Source: Clostridia bacterium
Lineage (GTDB): Bacteria > Bacillota > Clostridia > Oscillospirales > Acutalibacteraceae
Reading direction: 5' to 3'
Length of the DNA stretch: 7,699 nucleotides
Assembly (NCBI GenBank): GCA_017538005.1
Contig: JAFYJR010000052.1
Span: 1 to 7,699 of the forward strand
Both the position numbers and the translations under genes were made by a program. Below, piece after piece: positions 1 through 6,533 of the stretch (positions are counted from its first letter, which is position 1; each line of letters starts with the position of its first letter). The notes beneath the pieces are model-generated. The model saw nothing but the letters and a program-made list of their open reading frames with translations. It had not been told where the DNA came from and ran no database searches.

Positions 1-1876
1 CATCGGACTCGGTAATCTGAATAAGTCTTCTGGTCTTCGGATTCATCGTTGTAAGCCACATCATCTCGGCATCATTTTCACCGAGACCCTTGGAGCGCTG
101 AATCGTATATTTCTTCTCGCCTATCTCGGCGAGCGCCTGCGTCTTTTCCTGCTCCGTATACGCAAACCAGACATCATCCTTGCAGGTTATCTCATAGAGC
201 GGAGACTCGGCAATGTAGACCCTGCCCTCTTTGATAAGCGTGGGCATAAGTCTGTAAATCATCGCGAGGATAAGCGTTCTGATCTGATAGCCGTCGACAT
301 CGGCATCGGTGCAGATTATGACCTTGTTCCAGCGCAGGTTGTCGAGGTTAAAGACATTTACGTCTTTTGCCTTGGTTTCAACTTCCACGCCGCAGCCGAG
401 TACCTTTATCAGATCGGTAATGATTTCACTCTTGAAGATACGGCTGTAGTCAACTTTCATGCAGTTTAAGATCTTACCGCGTACCGGAATTACCGCCTGG
501 AATTCCGAATCGCGCGCCTGCTTGCAGGCGCCGAGCGCCGAGTCGCCCTCAACGATGAATACTTCACGGCGTTCAACATCCTTCGTGCGGCAATCGACAA
601 ACTTCTGCACGCGGTTGGACATGTCCATAGATGCAGTGAGTGTCTTCTTCATGCTTACGCGCGTCGCCTCGGCGTGTACGCGGGAACGCATATTGATGAG
701 AACCTGATTGCATATCTTATCGGCGTCAATCTTGTTTTCTATGAAGTACACCTCAAGCTGATGCTTGAAGAAATCCGTCATGGCGTCCTGGATGAATTTG
801 TTCGTAATGGACTTCTTCGTCTGGTTCTCGTATGAAGTGACAGTCGAGAATGAAGAAATGACAACGAGCAGACAGTCGGCGACATCCTGGAAGGTTATCT
901 TGCTGTCGGCCTTCTTGTACATGCCGTTGTTTTTCAGATACGCGTCAATCTGGTTTACGAAAGCCGTGCGTACGGCTTTATCCGGCGCGCCGCCGTGCTC
1001 AAGCCAGGAGGAGTTGTGGTAATACTCCGTCATCTGGTGCTTGTTTGAGAAAGCGACCGCGGCGGAGATTTTGACTTTATACTCCTCCTTGTCCTCGCGG
1101 TCGCGTCCGCGGCGCTCCGTCTCCCAGTACTGCGTCTGGGTGAGCGTCTCATCGCCCGCGACCTCGCTGATATAGTCGACAATGCCCTTTTCGTAGAAGT
1201 ACTCGTACTTCTCGAAAGCATTACCGCCGACCTGGTCGCGGAGGATAAAGGTTACGCCTGAGTTTACTATGGCCTGACGCTTTATTGCGTCCTGAAAATA
1301 CTCAAGGGGGATATCGATATCGGTGAAGACATCAAGGTCCGGTTTCCAGGTGATAATCGAACCGGTATCACTCTTTTTGGCATAGGGTTCCTTTTGAAGC
1401 TCGCCGACGGGATTACCCTTTTCAAAATGCATCGTGTACTTGAATCCGTCACGGCGGACCTCGGCGTCCATATACTCTGACGCGTACTGCGTGGCGCAGA
1501 GGCCGAGACCGTTGAGTCCCAGCGAGAAACCGTAGCTTGAATCTATTGCGTTGGTGTTATACTTACCGCCTGCGTACATCTCACAGAAGACGAGTTTCCA
1601 GTTGTACTCGCCCTCCTTGTCGTTGTAGTCCATCGGAATACCGCGTCCGTGGTCCTCAACGGAGATGGATTTATCAAGATAGCGCGTTACGACAATTTTA
1701 TCGCCCTTTCCCTCTCTCGCCTCGTCAATGGAGTTTGAGAGGATTTCAAAGAACGAGTGCTCACAACCGTCCAGACCGTCGGAACCGAAGATTACCGCGG
1801 GACGTTTACGGACTCGGTCAGCGCCTTTGAGCTGACTTATGTCAGTATTGCCGTACTCTGTTTTCTTTGCAGTCAT
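1..1876 (-). CDS. Type IIA DNA topoisomerase subunit B (GyrB/ParE family, divergent paralogue), partial at C-terminus
   Basis: This is the ATPase/TOPRIM subunit of a type IIA topoisomerase, which would pair with a GyrA/ParC-type subunit to pass DNA duplexes using ATP. The frame is open for 625 codons to the window edge, so probably only a few tens of residues are missing. The GHKL ATPase domain keeps the catalytic Glu44 and Mg-binding Asn48 (EILSNSIDEA), Asp75 in DHGRGIP, and the QTK loop at 352-354. The TOPRIM domain shows EGDSA at 443-447, RGKILN at 466-471 and DADVDG at 524-529. SKGLGEND near 595-602 matches the family's KGLGEM segment. Several signatures differ from usual GyrB: DHGRG for DNGRG, GLNGLG for GLHGVG, and DGYQIRTL for DGAHIRTL. 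The ATG start has GGAGGT five bases upstream. The gene forms its own unit behind the ftsH terminator. Membership of the family is sure; whether it acts as gyrase, topoisomerase IV or a third enzyme cannot be decided here. Confidence 0.93.
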   Translation of the reverse strand, partial: MTAKKTEYGNTDISQLKGADRVRKRPAVIFGSDGLDGCEHSFFEILSNSIDEAREGKGDKIVVTRYLDKSISVEDHGRGIPMDYNDKEGEYNWKLVFCEMYAGGKYNTNAIDSSYGFSLGLNGLGLCATQYASEYMDAEVRRDGFKYTMHFEKGNPVGELQKEPYAKKSDTGSIITWKPDLDVFTDIDIPLEYFQDAIKRQAIVNSGVTFILRDQVGGNAFEKYEYFYEKGIVDYISEVAGDETLTQTQYWETERRGRDREDKEEYKVKISAAVAFSNKHQMTEYYHNSSWLEHGGAPDKAVRTAFVNQIDAYLKNNGMYKKADSKITFQDVADCLLVVISSFSTVTSYENQTKKSITNKFIQDAMTDFFKHQLEVYFIENKIDADKICNQVLINMRSRVHAEATRVSMKKTLTASMDMSNRVQKFVDCRTKDVERREVFIVEGDSALGACKQARDSEFQAVIPVRGKILNCMKVDYSRIFKSEIITDLIKVLGCGVEVETKAKDVNVFNLDNLRWNKVIICTDADVDGYQIRTLILAMIYRLMPTLIKEGRVYIAESPLYEITCKDDVWFAYTEQEKTQALAEIGEKKYTIQRSKGLGENDAEMMWLTTMNPKTRRLIQITESD

Positions 1877-1880
1877 AAAG

Positions 1881-1886
1881 ACCTCC
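1881..1886 (-). promoter_or_regulatory. Ribosome binding site of the GyrB/ParE-like gene
   Basis: GGAGGT on the minus strand, five bases before the ATG at 1876. It supports this ATG as the start, and no other in-frame start with a comparable site lies upstream in the intergenic region. Confidence 0.85.
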
Positions 1887-1894
1887 GAAATGCT

Positions 1895-1921
1895 TAAATA
1901 TCAGTATTATACAGATATTTA
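1895..1921. promoter_or_regulatory. Near-perfect 27-base palindrome over the promoter, candidate operator
   Basis: The arms 1895-1907 and 1909-1921 pair in 12 of 13 positions around the centre at 1908; the only mismatch is 1903 with 1913. The outer arms read TAAATATC and GATATTTA, the inner ones GTAT and ATAC. The palindrome covers a perfect TATAAT (1911-1906, minus strand) and abuts the other candidate -10 (1926-1921). A two-fold symmetric site at this place is where a dimeric repressor would block RNA polymerase. The binding protein is unknown, and AT-rich promoter DNA can form palindromes by chance. Confidence 0.45.
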
Positions 1922-1950
1922 TTTTACACTATATGTTGTGGTAAAGTCAA
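1921..1950 (-). promoter_or_regulatory. Candidate sigma-A type promoter for the GyrB/ParE-like gene
   Basis: On the minus strand a -35 box TTGACT (1950-1945) is followed by an 18-base spacer and a -10 box TAAAAT (1926-1921), both five of six to consensus. Transcription would start near 1914, giving a leader of about 38 bases. A perfect TATAAT at 1911-1906 is an alternative -10, but the hexamer 17 bases upstream of it (ATATAG) is a poor -35. The site lies directly downstream of the ftsH terminator, so the topoisomerase gene appears to be separately transcribed. Confidence 0.6.
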
Positions 1951-1960
1951 GGAATAAACC

Positions 1961-1990
1961 ACAAAATAAAGGGCGGCCAAAGGCCGCCCT
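1961..1990 (-). terminator. Intrinsic terminator of the dnaB-tilS-hpt-ftsH unit
   Basis: GGGCGGCC (1971-1978) and GGCCGCCC (1982-1989) form a perfect GC-rich stem with an AAA/TTT three-base loop; the pair 1970/1990 extends it to nine. On the minus strand the stem is followed at once by TTTATTTTGT, a U-rich tract. It begins 12 bases after the ftsH stop codon, the expected place for rho-independent termination of the upstream cluster. Confidence 0.9.
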
Positions 1991-2001
1991 CAAAGCATTT
2001 T

Positions 2002-4947
2002 TTATTCGTGTTTGAACGGATTTCCGCCATCGTCATCCTCGAGATCCCTGGTGGTTTTCAGGAGCTCGTAGAGTGCGAAAATTTCATCGTCCTCGGTGTA
2101 GGTACCGTGCGGTGCATCACCCTCGTCGCCCTCATAGAAATCGACATGTCCCTCGGGGATTTCGTCTTCTATGTTATGGATTTCCTCCCCGGGCTCTTCA
2201 GGCTCATGCTCAGGAGTCTTGACAACAGCCTTTTTCGCCTTCGGCTTGGCCTTGCCCTTCGCCTTCGGTTTTACCTTTACCTTCGGCTTCTCAGCCTCAG
2301 GCTTCTTCTCCTCCGGCTCCTCCTCGGGCAGAAGATACTTCATATAATCGTCAGTATCAGCGTCGCCGTCAGTTTCAATCTCAGCTGAAGCATACTCGTC
2401 CTCAAGAGGAATCGGTTCAATAGGAGCTTCTTCCTCAGGGGCTGTTTCCTCAGGAGCTGTCTCCTCAGGTACGGGAAGCTCGGGAAGCTCAGGAAGTTCC
2501 GGTATTTCCGGCTCTTCGGGTTCTGCCGAAAGGATAGGCTCCTCTGACTTCTCGACAACGGGTTCCTCTTCCTGGCCGTAGGAATGCTCAAAAGGCATGG
2601 CGCCGAATTCGAGACCCTTCTCAAACTGACGCTTGAACTCAAGTTCCGCCTCGGAGAGTTCTACCTCAGGTGTTTCGGGAGCAACATCAAGTTTCTCCGC
2701 GTACTCTTCAAAGGAATCAGTTGTGGACTTGACAGCCATTACTTCCGGATCAAGTTCCGTCTTTTCCTCGGTCTCAGGTTCAGGCTCTACAAGAACCTCG
2801 GGCTCTTCGGAAATCTCGGCTTCGGGAAGAGGCTCAACCTCGGGAAGAGGTTCACTGAAAACAGGAATCGGCGCAACGGCAGTATCCTCTGCGGGTGCCT
2901 CCTCTGCCTTTTCAGGTTCAACGGGAGTCTCTTCCGGCTCTGCCTTCACTTCTTCAGAAGCAACAGGCTCCTCGGGTTCTTCCGGTTTCTCCTCAGGCTT
3001 GTCGTCTTTCTCTGCCCTCTCGGCATCTCTCTGCGCCTTGAGTTTTGTCAGGAAGTCGGGATCCGACATGAGTTCTTCAAATACCGGACCGTCGATCTTT
3101 TCGTATTCAATAAGATAACGGGCAAGGAGATGAAGCTTGTCGATATGAAGTCTGAGTATTTCCGCGGCACGCTCGTACGCCTGCATTATAAGCTTTTCAA
3201 TCTCTTTGTCTATGGCTGCGGCAGTCTCTTCGGAGTAGTTCTTTACATGACCGTAGTCACGGCCTATGAATACTTCCTCGTTGCCGGAGCCGTAAGAGAT
3301 GGGACCGAGCTTGTCGCTCATACCGTATTTGACTATCATGTTGCGCGCGATACTTGTTGCGCGCTCTATGTCGTTGGAGGCGCCCGTGGAGATGTCGCCG
3401 AGGATTATCGCCTCCGCGACGCGGCCGCCGAGCAGTGTGACAAGCTCGTCAAGCATATGTTTCTTTGAAACGTATGACTTATCTTCCTTCGGAAGCGACA
3501 TCGTATAACCGCCGGCCATGCCGCGCGGAATGATGGAAATCTGATGAACGGGGTCCAAAGTATCGAGATAGTAATTGGTAACCGCATGGCCGGCCTCGTG
3601 ATAAGCCGTAAGTTTTTTCTCTTCGTCGGTGACCTTCTTGGATTTCTTCTCCGTACCTACGACAACCTTTATGGTGGCCTCTTCTATCTCCTGCTTTGTG
3701 AGGGCTTTCTTGCCGCGGCGCGCGGCAAGGAGAGCAGCTTCGTTCAGGAGGTTTTCAAGGTCTGCGCCCGTGAAGCCGGATGTCGCGCGCGCTATCTCGT
3801 CGAGTTTGACATCAGGGCCTATGGGCTTGTTGCGCGCGTGAACCCTGAGTATGGCTTCACGGCCGACAACATCGGGATAGTTGACTGTTACCTGTCGGTC
3901 GAAACGGCCCGGACGAAGGAGCGCCGGGTCAAGGATGTCCGGTCTGTTTGTCGCGGCCATAATAATTACGCCCGCGTTCTTTCCGAAACCGTCCATCTCG
4001 ACGAGCAGCTGGTTAAGTGTCTGTTCACGCTCGTCATGACCACCGCCCATGCCGGCGCCTCTCTGGCGACCGACGGCGTCAATCTCATCGATAAACACTA
4101 TTGAAGGAACATTCTTCTTTGCGTTGTCGAAGAGGTCGCGGACTCGGGACGCGCCGACGCCGACGTACATCTCGACGAAGTCGGAACCCGAGATGGACAG
4201 GAAAGTCGCATCGGCCTCACCCGCGACTGCGCGGGCAAGGAGTGTCTTACCTGTACCCGGAGGGCCCACAAGAAGCACGCCCTTCGGAATTCTGGCACCG
4301 AGGTCATTGAACTTTTCGGGAGCCTTGAGGAACTGAACTATCTCCTCAAGGTCCTCCTTCTCCTCATCCAGGCCGGCTACATCGTCAAACGTAGTCTTGC
4401 GGCCGTCGTCGCCCGTCTTGAGACGAGCCTTTCCGAAGGCCATGGTACGTCTGGTGTCGTCCATCATGGTGTTGCCCATCTTCTTTACAAGCCAGTAGAG
4501 CATTACGCCCATAAGGACGAGCATACCGACCATGGGAATCATCTGGGCAATCCAGTAGTTGGACGAACCCGATTCGTAGTTCATCTTGATGGGATCTTTC
4601 GGATGCGCCTTGTTGTACTCGCGAACGGCATCATGCGTATCCGCTATGAAAAGCTCATAACTCGGTACGGTGTAGGTCTTTTTCTGCTTCTCGCCCTTTA
4701 AGACGTAAGTCAGTTTTCTGGTGCCGAGATTTAAGTTATACTCGGTGACCTTGCCTTCGTCGAAGTATTGGATTATCTGATAGTACTCGGCATCAGTCTT
4801 CTTTGAATCCACCTTTAAAGCGGACCAGAGAAGGCCGATCATAAGCACTACCATTACAAGCGTCAGTAAACCGGAAAAGATTCTGCTTCTTCTGCCTGCG
4901 TTACCGGGATCTCCGCCCGGAAAATTGCCTTGCGGTTTGTTATCCAT
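2002..4947 (-). CDS. ftsH: ATP-dependent zinc metalloprotease FtsH with a long acidic C-terminal tail
   Basis: FtsH is a hexameric membrane AAA+ protease that extracts and degrades misfolded membrane proteins and some cytosolic regulators. Visible in order: transmembrane segment about 24-43, an extracytoplasmic domain about 45-130, transmembrane segment about 132-153, then the AAA+ domain with Walker A GPPGTGKT (228-235), pore loop FVEMYVG (257-263), Walker B IVFIDE (283-288) and arginine fingers Arg345/Arg348. The M41 protease has HEAGH (450-454), with Asp526 as the expected third zinc ligand. The conserved core ends near residue 640, where most FtsH proteins end soon after. Here about 340 further residues follow, roughly one third Glu/Asp by hand count and rich in Pro, with a lysine block at 881-910. 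The ATG has AAGGAGG six bases upstream. It is the last gene of its cluster, 19 bases after hpt, with a terminator behind it. Core function is sure; the role of the tail is unknown. Confidence 0.97.
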   Translation of the reverse strand: MDNKPQGNFPGGDPGNAGRRSRIFSGLLTLVMVVLMIGLLWSALKVDSKKTDAEYYQIIQYFDEGKVTEYNLNLGTRKLTYVLKGEKQKKTYTVPSYELFIADTHDAVREYNKAHPKDPIKMNYESGSSNYWIAQMIPMVGMLVLMGVMLYWLVKKMGNTMMDDTRRTMAFGKARLKTGDDGRKTTFDDVAGLDEEKEDLEEIVQFLKAPEKFNDLGARIPKGVLLVGPPGTGKTLLARAVAGEADATFLSISGSDFVEMYVGVGASRVRDLFDNAKKNVPSIVFIDEIDAVGRQRGAGMGGGHDEREQTLNQLLVEMDGFGKNAGVIIMAATNRPDILDPALLRPGRFDRQVTVNYPDVVGREAILRVHARNKPIGPDVKLDEIARATSGFTGADLENLLNEAALLAARRGKKALTKQEIEEATIKVVVGTEKKSKKVTDEEKKLTAYHEAGHAVTNYYLDTLDPVHQISIIPRGMAGGYTMSLPKEDKSYVSKKHMLDELVTLLGGRVAEAIILGDISTGASNDIERATSIARNMIVKYGMSDKLGPISYGSGNEEVFIGRDYGHVKNYSEETAAAIDKEIEKLIMQAYERAAEILRLHIDKLHLLARYLIEYEKIDGPVFEELMSDPDFLTKLKAQRDAERAEKDDKPEEKPEEPEEPVASEEVKAEPEETPVEPEKAEEAPAEDTAVAPIPVFSEPLPEVEPLPEAEISEEPEVLVEPEPETEEKTELDPEVMAVKSTTDSFEEYAEKLDVAPETPEVELSEAELEFKRQFEKGLEFGAMPFEHSYGQEEEPVVEKSEEPILSAEPEEPEIPELPELPELPVPEETAPEETAPEEEAPIEPIPLEDEYASAEIETDGDADTDDYMKYLLPEEEPEEKKPEAEKPKVKVKPKAKGKAKPKAKKAVVKTPEHEPEEPGEEIHNIEDEIPEGHVDFYEGDEGDAPHGTYTEDDEIFALYELLKTTRDLEDDDGGNPFKHE

Positions 4948-4953
4948 TGTTTG

Positions 4954-4960
4954 CCTCCTT
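4954..4960 (-). promoter_or_regulatory. Ribosome binding site of ftsH
   Basis: AAGGAGG on the minus strand, six bases before the ftsH ATG and inside the 19-base gap after the hpt stop. It is a full-strength Shine-Dalgarno site that fixes the ftsH start. Confidence 0.9.
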
Positions 4961-4966
4961 TTCCGA

Positions 4967-5521
4967 TTATTTTTCGTAAACCGACGGCTTCAGAATGCCG
5001 ACATACGGTAGATTTCTGTATATTTCATCGTAGTCCAGTCCGTAACCCACAGCGAAAGCATCGGGTATTTTCTGTCCCACATAGTCAGCGGTTATGTCTG
5101 AGACTCTGCGGTCCGGCTTGTCCAGGAAAGTACAGATTTTAACGGAATTGGGATTACGCATCTTGAGTATTTCTATAAGTGACGCGAGCGTGCGTCCCGT
5201 ATCCAGAATATCCTCAACAATAAGGAGATCAACGCCGCGAAGGTCCATGTCGAGGTCCTTGATGATTTTTACGACACCGGAACTCTCAGTGCCCGAGCCG
5301 TAACTTGATACAACCATAAAGTCTATGGGACAAGGAATGGTAATCGCGCGCATGAGGTCCGCCATAAACACCACGGAACCTTTCAGTACGCTTACAAGTA
5401 CAAGCTGCTTGCCCGCGTAATCTTCCGAAATCTGTTTGCCGAGTCTCGCCACAGTCTCTTTGATCTGCTCCTCGGTCATCAGTATTTCGGCAATGTCATT
5501 ACTCATGTTTTCAGGTCGCAT
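4967..5521 (-). CDS. hpt: Hypoxanthine phosphoribosyltransferase
   Basis: This cytosolic purine salvage enzyme joins hypoxanthine (and usually guanine) to PRPP to give IMP or GMP. The 184-residue protein has the usual length. It shows the LKGS loop at 46-49, the flexible loop SYGSGTESS from about 73, the PRPP-binding motif EDILDTGRT at 103-111, the purine-contacting Lys135 in DKPDRR, and the C-terminal GYGLDYDEIYRNLPYVG block (159-175) with Asp163. The start at 5521 is chosen because AAGGAG lies six bases upstream; a GTG 60 bases further up keeps the frame but would overlap tilS by 50 bases and add residues unlike the family. The gap to the tilS stop is 10 bases, so translation is probably coupled. 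Firmicute members of this family are known to be inhibited by (p)ppGpp; whether this one is cannot be read from sequence alone. Confidence 0.96.
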   Translation of the reverse strand: MRPENMSNDIAEILMTEEQIKETVARLGKQISEDYAGKQLVLVSVLKGSVVFMADLMRAITIPCPIDFMVVSSYGSGTESSGVVKIIKDLDMDLRGVDLLIVEDILDTGRTLASLIEILKMRNPNSVKICTFLDKPDRRVSDITADYVGQKIPDAFAVGYGLDYDEIYRNLPYVGILKPSVYEK

Positions 5522-5527
5522 GTCTTT

Positions 5528-5533
5528 CTCCTT
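5528..5533 (-). promoter_or_regulatory. Ribosome binding site of hpt, overlapping the tilS stop codon
   Basis: AAGGAG on the minus strand, six bases before the hpt ATG at 5521. Its first two bases are also the last two of the tilS TAA stop, an arrangement typical of translational coupling. It decides the hpt start against the longer upstream frame. Confidence 0.85.
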
Positions 5534-6533
5534 ACTTAACAATTCTGAGCCTTCCCTTCTCAACGCGGATGTACGCGCCACCGGGGATCTGGACCTGGTC
5601 GGTCCGGCCGATTTTCATCATATCCATTGCTTTCAGTATATGCACTTTTTCGGGGTATCTGCCGCAGACGTCGTACGCGAGACGCGAGACGGCGCGCGAC
5701 AGAACGGGTTTCGGAGCCGCCAGAAGTGCGTCCGTGTCGAGCCCGTCGCCGCGGTTCGAAGAGCTGACAAGTTCTTCGGCCAGAGCCTCAAGGAAATCGC
5801 TGTCATCTTTTAAAGTTGAGATACAGCGTGTGATGTTTCCCATTGCGTTCTCATTTACAGCCACAAGTTCGGGGATGACATTGTGTCGGATGCGGTTTCT
5901 GGTGTAATCATCCTCAAGATTAGTCGAATCCGTCACATAGTCCTGTCCCAGAGATTCAAGATACGCTTCTATCTCCTCACGGGTACACTCGATAAGCGGT
6001 CTTATCACCATAGTGCTTACCGTTTCATCGCTGCGGCACCCCGCTTTGTGTTCGACAAAGCGGACCGGCGGTATGCCGGTGAGGCCTTTCAGGCCTGTGC
6101 CGCGACAGAGATTCAGCAGGAGCGTCTCCGCCGTATCCTGCGCGTTGTGCGCGGTGGCAATCTTTCCTTTTTCTCCGGCAAGGCCGGTGAAAAACTCATA
6201 CCTGGCATCGCGCCCCGCGACTTCAAGCGAGACTCCCCTCTCCTTCGCGAGTTCGGGGATGTCTATGTGAAACGCGTAAATCTGCACACCGAGTTTTTTG
6301 CACAGTTCCTTGCAGAAAGCCTCATCCCTGTCCGCCTCCGCTCCGCGTATGCCGTGGTTTACGTGCGCGGCGATGAGGTTTAAGTTATATTCTGTTTTCA
6401 GTTCACAAAGCACGCGGAGAAGCGCCGTGGAATCAGCGCCTCCCGAGAGGCCGACGATGACGGTGTCACCGTCCTCAAGCATCTCACAGCGCGAGACGAC
6501 GCCGCGCACCTTTTCAGAAAAATCAGAGATCAA
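5532..6533 (-). CDS. tilS: tRNA(Ile)-lysidine synthetase, short form
   Basis: TilS attaches lysine to C34 of the tRNA-Ile2 anticodon using ATP, which changes its decoding from AUG to AUA and its charging from Met to Ile; it is normally essential. With the chosen start, the PP-loop motif SGGADS is at 30-35, VNHGIRG at 58-64, AHNAQDTAET from 128, and DSTNLEDDYTRN with NRIRHNVIP at about 202-221, all typical of TilS. The protein is about 333 residues and ends shortly after a segment resembling the end of the first C-terminal subdomain; the further C-terminal domain of the usual 430-470 residue forms is absent. The TTG at 6533 is preferred because AAAGGA lies nine bases upstream; a TTG at 6551 (339 residues) has no such site. 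The gene overlaps the dnaB end by 11 bases and is followed by hpt after 10 bases. Confidence 0.93.
   Translation of the reverse strand: MISDFSEKVRGVVSRCEMLEDGDTVIVGLSGGADSTALLRVLCELKTEYNLNLIAAHVNHGIRGAEADRDEAFCKELCKKLGVQIYAFHIDIPELAKERGVSLEVAGRDARYEFFTGLAGEKGKIATAHNAQDTAETLLLNLCRGTGLKGLTGIPPVRFVEHKAGCRSDETVSTMVIRPLIECTREEIEAYLESLGQDYVTDSTNLEDDYTRNRIRHNVIPELVAVNENAMGNITRCISTLKDDSDFLEALAEELVSSSNRGDGLDTDALLAAPKPVLSRAVSRLAYDVCGRYPEKVHILKAMDMMKIGRTDQVQIPGGAYIRVEKGRLRIVK

Noticed and set aside
1971..2003. Bidirectional use of the terminator hairpin on the plus strand
   Set aside because: The plus-strand T run begins several bases after the stem, and there is no plus-strand gene for it to end.
2584..3468. 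Plus-strand open frame of 294 codons opposite the ftsH tail (also 2633-3118)
   Set aside because: Long antisense frames arise there from the Glu/Pro-rich codon pattern. The products are low-complexity Leu/Phe/Arg or Ser/Gly strings, match no family I recognise, and have no supporting promoter or ribosome site that I could see.
3544..4104. Plus-strand open frame opposite the FtsH AAA+ domain
   Set aside because: It is a shadow of a highly conserved coding region; the minus-strand reading fully explains the sequence.
4730..4740. Shared string TTTAAGTTATA in ftsH and tilS (also 6379-6389)
   Set aside because: Both copies encode the peptide EYNLNL in frame within unrelated proteins. A short coincidence of codons is the simplest explanation.
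5522..5581. N-terminal extension of hpt from an upstream GTG
   Set aside because: It would overlap tilS by 50 bases and adds 20 residues unlike the family, while the ATG at 5521 has a good Shine-Dalgarno at proper spacing.
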